The position numbers and the translations under genes are program-made. 64,000 nucleotides of DNA from a virus: IMG/VR virus record IMGVR_UViG_3300024265_000035, positions 38,389-102,388 of that record. One strand, 5' to 3'. The notes beneath the pieces were generated by a model. That model did not search any database, was not told where the DNA came from, and saw only the letters and a list, made by a program, of their open reading frames with translations. Positions within the stretch are counted from its first letter, which is position 1. Each line of letters starts with the position of its first letter. Positions 9,601 to 17,041 of this stretch are shown here, in pieces.

Positions 9601-9819
9601 TGCAGCGCTATCAGTGCCCTTACTGATCTTGTCCATCGAGTTACCGATGTCAGCACTAGTCTTGGCTGCAGTCTCACCAGCGTTGCCCAGTTCCTTAACG
9701 AAACCAAGCATCTTGCTGCTCATTCCATCAATACGATTGGCGATATCATTAATACGACCACCTAAACCTCTAAGTTGAGATTCAGTTGCGCCGAATATTG
9801 GATCTTTAGTTCCTGCCAT
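6601..9819 (-). CDS. Tail tape measure protein
   Basis: This 1072-residue protein sets tail length and probably helps DNA enter the cell. The N-terminal 450 residues are largely helical, with low-complexity Lys, Asp and Ser repeats. A Gly/Ala-rich hydrophobic stretch (about 590-650, with GAGIGAGVGQLTGGGTTGG) could insert into the host membrane. Residues 660-960 are charged and coiled-coil-like. The C-terminal signature ADGGIVTRP followed by LIGERGPEAIIPLS is the standard ending seen in many tape measure proteins. It lies after the gp26-like chaperone genes and before the baseplate genes, as expected. Confidence 0.92.
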   Translation of the reverse strand: MAGTKDPIFGATESQLRGLGGRINDIANRIDGMSSKMLGFVKELGNAGETAAKTSADIGNSMDKISKGTDSAAKSMSKLEKGSRGLLNVFDKLGRSLISLNASIIGLGVGLLITAVQRVYELKERWAEATGLLNMKMGALTPNIKNLTKTANAWRGTMRGLTGDFKLGGAMFTEYAATLETTGKHVQEFNKLGLQLARGFDLGAKGSGNLTKTLRTLGFSAGEATKELAQMIGISGLEGVDVNVQEVMKDLAEAGDFMSEFGRSGQKALIQSTVYLKQFNIGLKDTVRFMDVWDTFDSATEATGRLNTIFGTTISSMDMLLKQDPAERFETVRQELLAQGKTFENLSRFERKTLADTLKIGEQEIAFMLDRKKAGISYADFKAKAAKVEISERDAQKMMQEQMQATVQTLFDFGSAMDKVTTAIANALRPLFEEIGLVEKGSDAWSGFSGIMKGVTATLVKMFNSLAKSDEWKKMMQGLGRSIKGAAKWVANLKSADITGFFDKMISGIRSFVKWSQVLIAFWIGGKVTAMLLNLGRMASTVGGLGAGSVAGSWGGKKLGLGGSGAPSSNIKWGRFKHRVGGAASVAGKGLMGAGIGAGVGQLTGGGTTGGTIGGAAGGALGMVFGPLGSALGGAIGGLVGKELQGIVDYFTTPSAEDIHKAQMVKLEKERVGLLKDLNMEERRRSIQATKYQIVERREAIFRAKDNAKLKDLSDKATKKGVILSGQEAASLRDKINVLGDFGLANKKVTSALDELGAGEGPAKLSGKQLKAIYNASIKYEEKLSELKEATEKATAAALQKIEIEGIGAKRRLKTAEVEEFKLQSDEAKRAEELAKKRFGSEQERHLKDLEFQEDAARYNNTTLKPQRQAELKLYRDLKEQRNRTKIESRSAEKKLKTAQNEEIRLKIGHTKQVIAIERAGLIKRSTEFIEFSQQEKFAGGTEKDILTQFLRKGGAKKQGIGGGLLKAMIETGQVSGAVRKADGGIVTRPTMSLIGERGPEAIIPLSTMARGKGRQPTRFGGGAAKKLVNYASGGSSGDNKAVATVTAGPVYLDGRLVGRHLLNSILENSST

Positions 9820-9821
9820 TT

Positions 9822-10097
9822 CTAATCGTATTTCCTACCGTGTGGGTCTACGTGTCCTTCACCACTACCTTCCGCTGCTTGTTCTTTCTTGATTGCTTTA
9901 TTGGTTCTATCTATCCACCATTTTCTAACTTCTACAGGTAAATCCCATGCTTCAGAAAATGTTAACTTGCAGTGTCTAACACAGGTGAATATTTCTTCAT
10001 AGATATATTTTTTGTTACTTGAGCTCAGGCCAAAAGAAATCCGCGCCAAAAGGCACGTCCACCTCCGATTCTTCACCACACGCAGGACATGTAACAT
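9822..10097 (-). CDS. Tail assembly protein (chaperone extension, gp51-like place)
   Basis: The frame overlaps the end of the gp26-like gene by 83 bases and ends three bases before the tape measure ATG. The likely functional part begins after residue 26: KKYIYEEIFTCVRHCKLTFS, then DLPVEVRKWWIDRTNKA. The Leu-Pro-x-x-x-Arg-x-Trp-Trp pattern is seen in small tail assembly proteins encoded before tape measure genes. No good ATG start exists in the non-overlapping part. It may be made as a fusion with the upstream protein by a +1 ribosomal slip at 10032-10035, or from an internal start such as a TTG. The upstream boundary is therefore uncertain. Confidence 0.6.
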   Translation of the reverse strand: MLHVLRVVKNRRWTCLLARISFGLSSSNKKYIYEEIFTCVRHCKLTFSEAWDLPVEVRKWWIDRTNKAIKKEQAAEGSGEGHVDPHGRKYD

Positions 10098-10884
10098 TTC
10101 CCTTTAATTCTACACCGGGAGAAATCTCATCGATATATTTTCTCAACCCAAGTGAATCCCTTGCAGGAATATTCCTGATCATCTTAGCTAACTTCTGCCT
10201 GTCGTTAACAGCTCCGATTGAAACGACTTGGTGCAATAAGCGCATCGTTACGTTGCTTTCCTGTGCACCCACGCCACGAGCTTTTCTCGAACGATCCTGA
10301 AGAGTGTTCAGTTCACGCTCTTCGGCACCGGTCAGCAACTTGAATACGACTCGTTTCTTTAGTACCGGTAATTCAAAGTAGAAGAGATTTCGCCCTTCTT
10401 CAACCGGCTCTACCTTGAGCTCTTTCATTGGAATATGCCCAAGGCTGAATACGTGATCGAAGGACTCAGTACACTCTGGGCAATCGAGCTTACCATCATA
10501 CTCAGCACCGTAGCCTGATACTCTGATCGCAATCAACACAGCGTTCCTGTCACCCACCAGCATCTGCTCTGGATCAATTGACTTATCAATGATGCAGCTT
10601 CTAAGAAGAGCAGACATCGCTTTCCCTTGTTTAAGCAGAGGCATTGATGTGAGGATATCTTCCTCCTTTGCCGTCATTGACTTGATGTCAATCTCTCCCC
10701 TGTTGTGGAGCGGCGACTCAACTGGGTAAATCTTACCTCTACTTGGAATAGAAACAGATGCTACTGGCACCTGAATATCATCTTCTCCGCCTGCTGCAGC
10801 CTGTTCCATCTGTGTCTGATGTAGCGCTCGCTGCTCATTTACAGTCGGCGCAGCATTCGACAAATCAATCTTATCCGTAGACAT
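10015..10884 (-). CDS. T4 gp26-like baseplate hub / tail assembly protein
   Basis: A 289-residue member of the T4 baseplate protein family (gp26 type). Visible family features are SIPSRGKIYP (about residues 45-54), a segment of MTAKEEDILTSMPLLKQGKA type, a first CxxC pair in LDCPECTESF (about 138) and a second in VTCPACGEES (about 268), probably a split zinc-binding site. In phages with this layout the gene is between the tail tube and the tape measure, the position of tape measure chaperones. An HNH endonuclease gene separates it from the tube gene. A GAGC... ribosome site overlaps the end of the spacer before its ATG. Confidence 0.85.
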   Translation of the reverse strand: MSTDKIDLSNAAPTVNEQRALHQTQMEQAAAGGEDDIQVPVASVSIPSRGKIYPVESPLHNRGEIDIKSMTAKEEDILTSMPLLKQGKAMSALLRSCIIDKSIDPEQMLVGDRNAVLIAIRVSGYGAEYDGKLDCPECTESFDHVFSLGHIPMKELKVEPVEEGRNLFYFELPVLKKRVVFKLLTGAEERELNTLQDRSRKARGVGAQESNVTMRLLHQVVSIGAVNDRQKLAKMIRNIPARDSLGLRKYIDEISPGVELKGNVTCPACGEESEVDVPFGADFFWPELK

Positions 10885-10939
10885 TCAAGCTCCTTTATTC
10901 TTGATATTGCTCCACATAAGTATGTCTCGGAGCATCTTT

Positions 10940-11641
10940 TTAAGACGTGATCTCTGAGAGAGATAGATGTCTTCCTAAGTTCTTTTCTTCCATATGCAGA
11001 ACCTCGTGACATTCTTGACAAAGTGTGATACCAGAGACACTTTCTTTTAAATGATATGCGATGACATCTTCAACAACTTCAGTCTCTTCATCCCATGACA
11101 TCTTAGGCCAATGTTCTGACATGAATCTTTGGATGATCTCAGCCATTCGTTCCTCATAGTGATGAACAATAAGATTTTCTGTCGACTTGCATTGTGCACA
11201 TTGGAAATTTGCTTCTTTAAGAATCGGTCGTTTCCAGTGTTTATAAAGTTGATGTGAGCCACGAATTCTCTGTGTGACTGCAGAACTTCCACCTTTCCAC
11301 ATGGGATGATCGGGACCTGTGAGAGGTAAGTTTATAGTTCCTTCTTTCCATCTCTTTTTGAGAGAATTAGATCTTCGTAATTTTCCTTCTTCTGACTTTG
11401 CTTCAGTTATCAACCCTTGGATATTTTTCTTCACGCGCTCATCTGATTCTATAGTCTTTCCCTTATTCCAAACTTCAGGCATAATACCGTCTTTATGTCT
11501 TTTTTTCATAGATACGCGACGTCTTTCTCTGATGTCGGCACGTTTTGAAACGTTATTAACCCGTGAATGGTGACCACGAACCCACTTATTCTTTACCTCT
11601 GCGCCGCAACCACACATACAATACTTCTTCTCTTCAGACAT
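10940..11641 (-). CDS. Free-standing HNH homing endonuclease
   Basis: The 233-residue protein starts with a small cysteine motif (CMCGCGAEV), has repeats of NUMOD type (RADIRERRRVSMKKRHKDG, WNKGKT, LRRSNSLKKRWKEG, then GPDHPMWKGG) that are DNA-binding modules of homing enzymes, and ends in an HNH domain: CAQCKSTENLIVHH (about 150-163) and GITLCQECHEVLH (about 205-217). Such genes cut phage DNA lacking the insert and spread by repair. It splits the tail tube and gp26-like genes. Its ATG follows a rho-independent terminator by only two bases and has no Shine-Dalgarno sequence, so expression must be low or come from an unusual message. Confidence 0.9.
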   Translation of the reverse strand: MSEEKKYCMCGCGAEVKNKWVRGHHSRVNNVSKRADIRERRRVSMKKRHKDGIMPEVWNKGKTIESDERVKKNIQGLITEAKSEEGKLRRSNSLKKRWKEGTINLPLTGPDHPMWKGGSSAVTQRIRGSHQLYKHWKRPILKEANFQCAQCKSTENLIVHHYEERMAEIIQRFMSEHWPKMSWDEETEVVEDVIAYHLKESVSGITLCQECHEVLHMEEKNLGRHLSLSEITS

Positions 11642-11643
11642 AG

Positions 11644-11676
11644 AAAACCCCCTAGCAGTTTTAGCTAACTAGGGGG
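11644..11676 (-). terminator. Rho-independent terminator after the tail tube gene
   Basis: Read on the minus strand, CCCCCTAG (11676-11669) pairs with CTAGGGGG (11655-11648), with a 13-base loop, followed by TTTT. It lies 38 bases after the tail tube stop and directly before the HNH gene ATG. Confidence 0.8.
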
Positions 11677-11713
11677 TCATCGTGTTTGATTATGCTTTAA
11701 TATAAAGCGTTAT

Positions 11714-12202
11714 CTAAAATTGCTGGATCGCGTTGTCAAATCTTATGCTCAAACTAATCTCTACGTTATCTGAGCTAGCGTAGTCTAGGTCACCCCAGTT
11801 GATGTCCATCGGCCATGCGCCCTTTAAGTCCCATAGCTCAACAACTGCACCTTGTGGGTCAAGAAGCTTCAGTGTGATATCTTTCTTATACACTGTAGCA
11901 TATCCCATCCTGCCTGTTAAGTTCTCGTAGTTCAATCGCATCCAGTCCATGATCTTCTGTGATGCAGACGGAGCGATAGGATCATGGAGCGTAACAGCAA
12001 TCGGGTTCCATGCTTGCTTACCAGAGATCCATCTCTTTGCATTGATATAGTCAATGACTGTCTCTTCGAATGTTGCCTGTGGACGTGCAGCTGTCTTCAT
12101 AACAAATGCATCAACACCGTCGATCTCGAGCAACCAACGAAATTTTCTTTTCGGTTCGTATGTGTTAGCCAGTAACTGCCCAACTTCAAGTACTTCTGCC
12201 AT
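11714..12202 (-). CDS. Tail tube protein, gp19-like
   Basis: A 162-residue tube subunit. The opening RKFRWLLEIDGVDAFVMKTA, the conserved LHDPIAPSASQKIMDWMR and the ending WGDLDYASSDNVEISLSIRF match the T4 gp19 / contractile tube family. Rings of this protein form the channel through which DNA passes. It has a ribosome site GGGAGAA seven bases before the ATG, a 189-base leader region before it and a strong terminator after it, which suits a heavily expressed gene. Confidence 0.93.
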   Translation of the reverse strand: MAEVLEVGQLLANTYEPKRKFRWLLEIDGVDAFVMKTAARPQATFEETVIDYINAKRWISGKQAWNPIAVTLHDPIAPSASQKIMDWMRLNYENLTGRMGYATVYKKDITLKLLDPQGAVVELWDLKGAWPMDINWGDLDYASSDNVEISLSIRFDNAIQQF

Positions 12203-12391
12203 TTTATTATTCTCCCGCGCGCTTCTGCTGCGCCCGCTACTACTAAATAATGAAATGTGTCTGTTTTCACATAGTTTCTTATAAATCTATGATAATGTCA
12301 CGTACTTCGAGCGACTCTAGACTTAGCATGTTAAATACTCCACGACCCCCTAGACTGAAAACAACAGAGAGGAGCTGGTGGCCACTGGCGC

Positions 12392-13036
12392 CTATGAGAA
12401 TTGCTTATAGCCTACAATTCTCATTGTAAATTCCGTGAGAGATGTAAGATCATCCTTTATGACTACTACGGCTTTATCTTCTGTGCCTCTACCTAGACGA
12501 ATACCATTGGGAACAATGGCTGCGACATCAAGAACCATCATCAATGCATTGTCTGTAGAAGTCCAGTTAGTAATCTGATTAACTGCACTCGCGGTGCCCC
12601 AAGCAGCAGCCATTGCCGTTGAAGCTAAGAACTGACCGTTTGTTTGAACATCTTGTACAACAAACGTTTCAACTCCAGATTCTTCAATCTTTATATCAAC
12701 ACCGTTTGTTAAACCGCTAATGATATTTCCAAACCTATTTGTTGGAACGGCTGAATCTGCGACTATTATTATGATTTTTCCGATGTGAATATCTGCATCG
12801 GCATCTGCAGCAATAAAGAATTCTTGATTAGTCGTGGATCCATCAACATTCATATTTCCATTTACACGACCTGTAATACCACTCGACCCTATATACCCGC
12901 CGAAAAACCTAAGACGATTCGAAGTTCCAATAGCAGGAAGCTCATCGGGTACATTAGTAACTCTAAGAGCTCTCTGCTTAGTAACAATAGCCGCTGTTTC
13001 ATCGTCAGGGTTTATTATAATATTCTTTATTGGCAT
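12392..13036 (-). CDS. Putative virion structural protein, 214 aa
   Basis: I do not recognise a named family. The sequence is beta-rich, with repeated short strands and glycine turns, for example RLRFFGGYIGSSGITGRVNG and VEVHIGKI-like strands in the middle. It stands between the sheath and tube genes with three other small beta-rich proteins and starts where the preceding gene stops. These features suggest a minor virion or decoration protein. A 189-base gap follows before the tube gene. Confidence 0.55.
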   Translation of the reverse strand: MPIKNIIINPDDETAAIVTKQRALRVTNVPDELPAIGTSNRLRFFGGYIGSSGITGRVNGNMNVDGSTTNQEFFIAADADADIHIGKIIIIVADSAVPTNRFGNIISGLTNGVDIKIEESGVETFVVQDVQTNGQFLASTAMAAAWGTASAVNQITNWTSTDNALMMVLDVAAIVPNGIRLGRGTEDKAVVVIKDDLTSLTEFTMRIVGYKQFS

Positions 13037-13609
13037 TTATTCTTCTAAGAGATCAAAGAATCTAACAAATGGCGTAACTCTGAGAAATGTATTTCCTGGC
13101 GGAGGAGTTATTTGCATTCCTAATGATGATCCAGGAGGAAGAGTAATAGGTACAGTTCCAGTGACAGTCCTACCAGTTGGCACATATCCAGAAAAGAATA
13201 TCTGACCATTGTCGAATGTCGTTCCTTCGCCGCCGAGTTGCGCTGAAACAACCGGTGCTTTCAATGAACCAAAATTCATGTTGGGTGTTTCAACAATTGA
13301 ACCCGATGATATTGAACCAGGGTTTCTAAAAAATTCAACTAATACAGATCCAGTACCAGGACCAATCGGTGTGTCTATTACGACGCCTTGAACTTTAGCT
13401 AAGTAATTAACTGTGCTGTTATTCATAAGAAACAACACTGCGCTAGGATTAGCAGAAGTCAAAGTTATAGAGCCTGAGTTGAAATTATAAAGAGTTAATG
13501 TTTCAGATGCGTGAGCTTCATCTGATTCAGTTATTGCTCTTGTCTTTAAACGATTATCAAAGCTTACTTCTGCTCTTCTTCCTGTTGATGGTGATTGGAT
13601 TAATGCCAT
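13037..13609 (-). CDS. Putative virion structural protein, 190 aa
   Basis: The protein is Gly-, Ser- and Thr-rich and probably all-beta. It opens with MALIQSPSTGRRAEVSFDNR and includes the strand-and-turn segment SGYVPTGRTVTGTVPITLPP. It has no metal site or membrane segment. It is coupled to the next gene (stop and start adjoin) and belongs to the sheath-to-tube group of small structural genes. The function is not known to me. Confidence 0.55.
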   Translation of the reverse strand: MALIQSPSTGRRAEVSFDNRLKTRAITESDEAHASETLTLYNFNSGSITLTSANPSAVLFLMNNSTVNYLAKVQGVVIDTPIGPGTGSVLVEFFRNPGSISSGSIVETPNMNFGSLKAPVVSAQLGGEGTTFDNGQIFFSGYVPTGRTVTGTVPITLPPGSSLGMQITPPPGNTFLRVTPFVRFFDLLEE

Positions 13610-13651
13610 TTCTCTTATTCCCTAACGCGTTGGTGGATCCTTACAATCATA

Positions 13652-13936
13652 CTAAATATCAATGTCTTCTTTCTCTATATTCTGGTCGTTAATCAGTGAG
13701 AAATGCGCATTCATAATTTTTAATTCACACAGAATATCTTCCAAAAGTGAAACCTGTGTCGGTTGTAATCTGAGATTCATCAACGCAGATCCACTGATCG
13801 CAGATCCTGGCCCAAGACTGCCACTTATTGAATTTAAAGAACCTGTAGCTTCTGCAAACGAACCAGTAAGTTCATCTAACCTATAAAGATTCTCATCTGG
13901 GAAATAATCACCAGCTGGTGGACAACCATGAGTCAT
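13652..13936 (-). CDS. Hypothetical 94-aa protein of the tail module
   Basis: The first half is rich in Gly and Ser (TGSLNSISGSLGPGSAISGS); the second half forms a helix, LLEDILCELKIMNAHFSLIN. Short proteins ending in such a Leu-Arg/Lys-Ile-Met-Asn helix occur beside structural genes in T4-like phages, but I cannot give a role. The ribosome site before ATG 13936 is weak. A 42-base gap separates it from the next gene. Confidence 0.5.
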   Translation of the reverse strand: MTHGCPPAGDYFPDENLYRLDELTGSFAEATGSLNSISGSLGPGSAISGSALMNLRLQPTQVSLLEDILCELKIMNAHFSLINDQNIEKEDIDI

Positions 13937-13959
13937 ACATTATACTTAGATTACACAGT

Positions 13960-14535
13960 CTATGATGGAACCGCGAAGCTAGCAGATGGTTTCCAATGAA
14001 CTTGAACTGTCAAATCTGCAGATTCACCACCTGTGACTTCATCAAGCACTACGCCGAGGAGTTCACCTGCCGCCCAACTACTTGAACCTGGTGCGAATGT
14101 AGATGTCTCAGCAACAGCTCCATCACCGTCAGAAGCAGAGAGATTGCACTTGAATACCAAGTCAGAGAAAATCGACTCATTTGTACCTGGAAGTGCACCG
14201 GCCGCAATCTTCTGAATATCGACTGTAGTCGTTCCGCCGGATCCGCTCATTCTCTGGAATGCAGTGATCTTCGTGATGATTCTGTTAGACTGTGCATTGT
14301 AGCGTAGTCCACCGTAATACTCACCACCAACATCCTGACCTTGCCCCAAGTGCTCGGCGATTGTGCCGGACACATGCATTACCTCATTAAATGAAGCTGT
14401 CAAGTGTCCGACAAGTGAATCTATCTGATCACGATTGTAATTTTCGATTCTATCATCTTCAAGACGAGAGGTATAATGTAGCGGACGTGTTGCTAGTTCT
14501 GACCCGGATAATCCGAGAACATGAGTTATTGACAT
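13960..14535 (-). CDS. Putative virion structural protein, 191 aa
   Basis: An unrecognised protein that follows the sheath gene by 14 bases. The C-terminal 110 residues have the alternating pattern of a beta sandwich (RIITKITAFQRMSGSGGTTT, then VDIQKIAAGALPGTNESIF). Similar sandwich domains occur in phage appendage proteins. No catalytic motif is visible. A structural role is inferred from the neighbours. Confidence 0.55.
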   Translation of the reverse strand: MSITHVLGLSGSELATRPLHYTSRLEDDRIENYNRDQIDSLVGHLTASFNEVMHVSGTIAEHLGQGQDVGGEYYGGLRYNAQSNRIITKITAFQRMSGSGGTTTVDIQKIAAGALPGTNESIFSDLVFKCNLSASDGDGAVAETSTFAPGSSSWAAGELLGVVLDEVTGGESADLTVQVHWKPSASFAVPS

Positions 14536-14549
14536 TCTCTATTGTCTCC

Positions 14550-16913
14550 CTACGCAGTGAACTCAACACCAGATGCGGTGATAATGAACTGCAAGTCAAT
14601 GAATTCAGCTGTCCTGGTTGGCTGCAAGAAGATCTTTCCGATCATGATGTTCCTGTCAACCACGTCAGGCGTGTTGAGGTTTGTGTCCATTACAACCTGG
14701 AATCTTTCAAGACCCTGTTTCTGCCTGATGTCTTCCAAGATTGGATTGACGAGGTTTGTGAACCTCTGGTATGTAGCAGGATTGTTCGGCTCGAAGACTA
14801 GGAACTTAGCTGCAGATGCAATCGTCTTCTTTGCGAAGATGAGAAGCCTACGCACATTCACTCTGTCGAGTGCCGATGCTGCAACTTGAAGAGTCTTCTG
14901 ACCCCAGACCGTAATTCCCTCATTTGGGAACGACGCGATTGGATTGACCCTGTTGTCATACAGTGAATCTCTATCAGAGAATGTCAATCTGTCGATTACA
15001 TCAACGACACCAAACTGGTTGAGACCACCACGATTCAGACCTGCTGGAGCAAACCACTGCTGTCCGACGCGGTCAGAGAATGCATACGCACCCAAAACCA
15101 CAGTCGACGGCTTGACTCTAACAATCCTGTTATTGTCCCTATCATCGATCTTGACGTCTGGATAGTATGTTGCAGTATAGTTGTCATCAATTTCACGAGA
15201 CTTCAATCCATCAATTGCTTCAGTTGGCGTTGCGCCGGTGATGTCCATGATGTAGATTGCATCCATCCTATCATTTACAAGCAATCTCGCGTGATCAGTG
15301 ACCTTAAGGTTCTCAACACCAGGTATTGCCAAGATGTTGATATCGATGAAGTCAGGATTCGCGATAGTATCGAGAGATCTCTTCATGGATGTAACAGCGA
15401 GGTTCGTGTCACTGGCATTGTTAGCGATATCAAGTGGATCTTCAACTCTAAGATCGAAACCATCGAAACCACCCTGTATTGCAAACGTGAACTGCTGTAA
15501 TGAAGCACTAATGAAGATTGGCGCATATGCCGTGATTGCCGTGTTGTACTCGTACCTCTCTCTGCCCGTTGCGAACGATGCACTGAGATGTTTAAGTGAG
15601 AAGTCAGTATCATCCTGACCGGCTATGCTTACTACATTATCAATTACCTCTTGGTCGGTAAGTGCAGGAAGTGACCTCATCCTGTCAGCAATTCCACCAG
15701 ACACAAACTGGACTCCCCAGTAAATCTTGGAATTGAAGTTTCCATTTGTGTCAATTTGGTTCGGCTGGAACTTAAGTTCAGGAATCCTATTATCTCCGTC
15801 ACCATCAAGCTCAGTATCATGACGAGAGTACGCCATCTTATCATATCCACGGAATCCCCATGGAAGTGCTTCCGACGGTGCACCATTGTTCTTTAAAGCT
15901 TCAACTCTGATTAGCTTGCTCTTTGTTGGGAAATCTCCGTGTGAAACAAACTTGCGCTCATTCGTATCGAACTCTTCCCACATATCACCAATCCTACGAC
16001 AAATGTAATTCCTATCATCAGGATCAAGAGAAAGACCGATAAACGTCTCGAAAACCTCAGGACGAATGTCGGTATCATAGAAGTTTCTTACAACTAGATC
16101 AAAGCTTCCAAACGGAGTTGACAAGTCATTTACAGATGGTCGAATATTCTGGATTGAAATCTTTATTTCGTCATTTGTCGAACGACCATGGCCAAGTGTA
16201 TGGAGCTTAAAGAGGTTAAACTCATTACCACCGAGTAATTGTGACTTAACGAATGTCGTAGAACCAGATGTAAAGTTCTTTGCAAACGATGTAATTGTTC
16301 CTGAAACAGCTACTATATCCCATGAAGCTGATGCGGGAAGGTCTGCATACTTGAAAATCTGGTATACGTAGTGATTATCTGTGCTATATCTTGTCGGGTC
16401 TGTATTAAGAACCTTTCCGATATATTCTGCAGATGACGTCAAGAATGACGCAGTTGCAGAAAATGTTCCAGCTGTAAACACAAACTTGTCAGCATCACCA
16501 TCAACACCAACAACACTGATTTCGCTCACTGTACCGCTATGATGGATTACAGCAAGAATGCTACCTGTAGTTTCAATCGAACCACTGGTATCATAAATTC
16601 CACTAATTCCATCTACGGAATATCCAGCAGTTACATTAGCCAGACCATCATTATGGCCTAGAACTCTAACAAAATTCAGAGTTGAGTTGTTCGCAAGGTA
16701 ATTCTGTGCGGCATAAGGTCCTTCCTTAAGCACGTCTAGACCACCCAGTCTCTCAAGGAATTCTTGGAAATTAGCTAGCGTAACTGGAACCATAGCTGGT
16801 CCCTTCTTGGAAGTACCGATAACTGCGGCGCCGATTCCAGCAACTCCCTGTGCTAAGAATGACTGGTCGATCTCGCTGGTAAAGACACCTGCGCTTAAAA
16901 ACTTTGAAGCCAT
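14550..16913 (-). CDS. Tail sheath protein, gp18-like
   Basis: The 787-residue contractile sheath subunit. The N terminus MASKFLSAGVFTSEIDQS and the following GIGAAVIGTSKKGPAMVPV are standard for the T4 gp18 family, as is the C-terminal region with GITVWGQKTL, VNVRRLLIFAKKTI and FVVVMDTN-like strands (about 660-760). The sheath contracts to drive the tube into the host envelope. ATG 16913 has a ribosome site TAGGAGATATCATCG upstream. A 128-base AT-rich gap precedes it, probably containing expression signals. Confidence 0.95.
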   Translation of the reverse strand: MASKFLSAGVFTSEIDQSFLAQGVAGIGAAVIGTSKKGPAMVPVTLANFQEFLERLGGLDVLKEGPYAAQNYLANNSTLNFVRVLGHNDGLANVTAGYSVDGISGIYDTSGSIETTGSILAVIHHSGTVSEISVVGVDGDADKFVFTAGTFSATASFLTSSAEYIGKVLNTDPTRYSTDNHYVYQIFKYADLPASASWDIVAVSGTITSFAKNFTSGSTTFVKSQLLGGNEFNLFKLHTLGHGRSTNDEIKISIQNIRPSVNDLSTPFGSFDLVVRNFYDTDIRPEVFETFIGLSLDPDDRNYICRRIGDMWEEFDTNERKFVSHGDFPTKSKLIRVEALKNNGAPSEALPWGFRGYDKMAYSRHDTELDGDGDNRIPELKFQPNQIDTNGNFNSKIYWGVQFVSGGIADRMRSLPALTDQEVIDNVVSIAGQDDTDFSLKHLSASFATGRERYEYNTAITAYAPIFISASLQQFTFAIQGGFDGFDLRVEDPLDIANNASDTNLAVTSMKRSLDTIANPDFIDINILAIPGVENLKVTDHARLLVNDRMDAIYIMDITGATPTEAIDGLKSREIDDNYTATYYPDVKIDDRDNNRIVRVKPSTVVLGAYAFSDRVGQQWFAPAGLNRGGLNQFGVVDVIDRLTFSDRDSLYDNRVNPIASFPNEGITVWGQKTLQVAASALDRVNVRRLLIFAKKTIASAAKFLVFEPNNPATYQRFTNLVNPILEDIRQKQGLERFQVVMDTNLNTPDVVDRNIMIGKIFLQPTRTAEFIDLQFIITASGVEFTA

Positions 16914-17041
16914 CGATGATATCTCCTATTAATCTGGCCTAGGATTCAAGGTAAACGACCAGATATAGCTACCGTTAATTAGATTTGTTGACAGTCAAAG
17001 TCCCTTTTTTCTGGAAAGTTTTTTGGCAAAATATTCAAAAC

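Noticed and set aside
12203-12391. T4-type late promoter before the tube gene (TTTATAAG)
   Set aside because: It differs from TATAAATA and the same motif is not found before other late genes.
16914-17041. Promoter in the gap before the sheath gene, with TTGACT and TATATC
   Set aside because: The boxes are 24 or more bases apart; the TTGACTGTCAA palindrome is notable but not enough.
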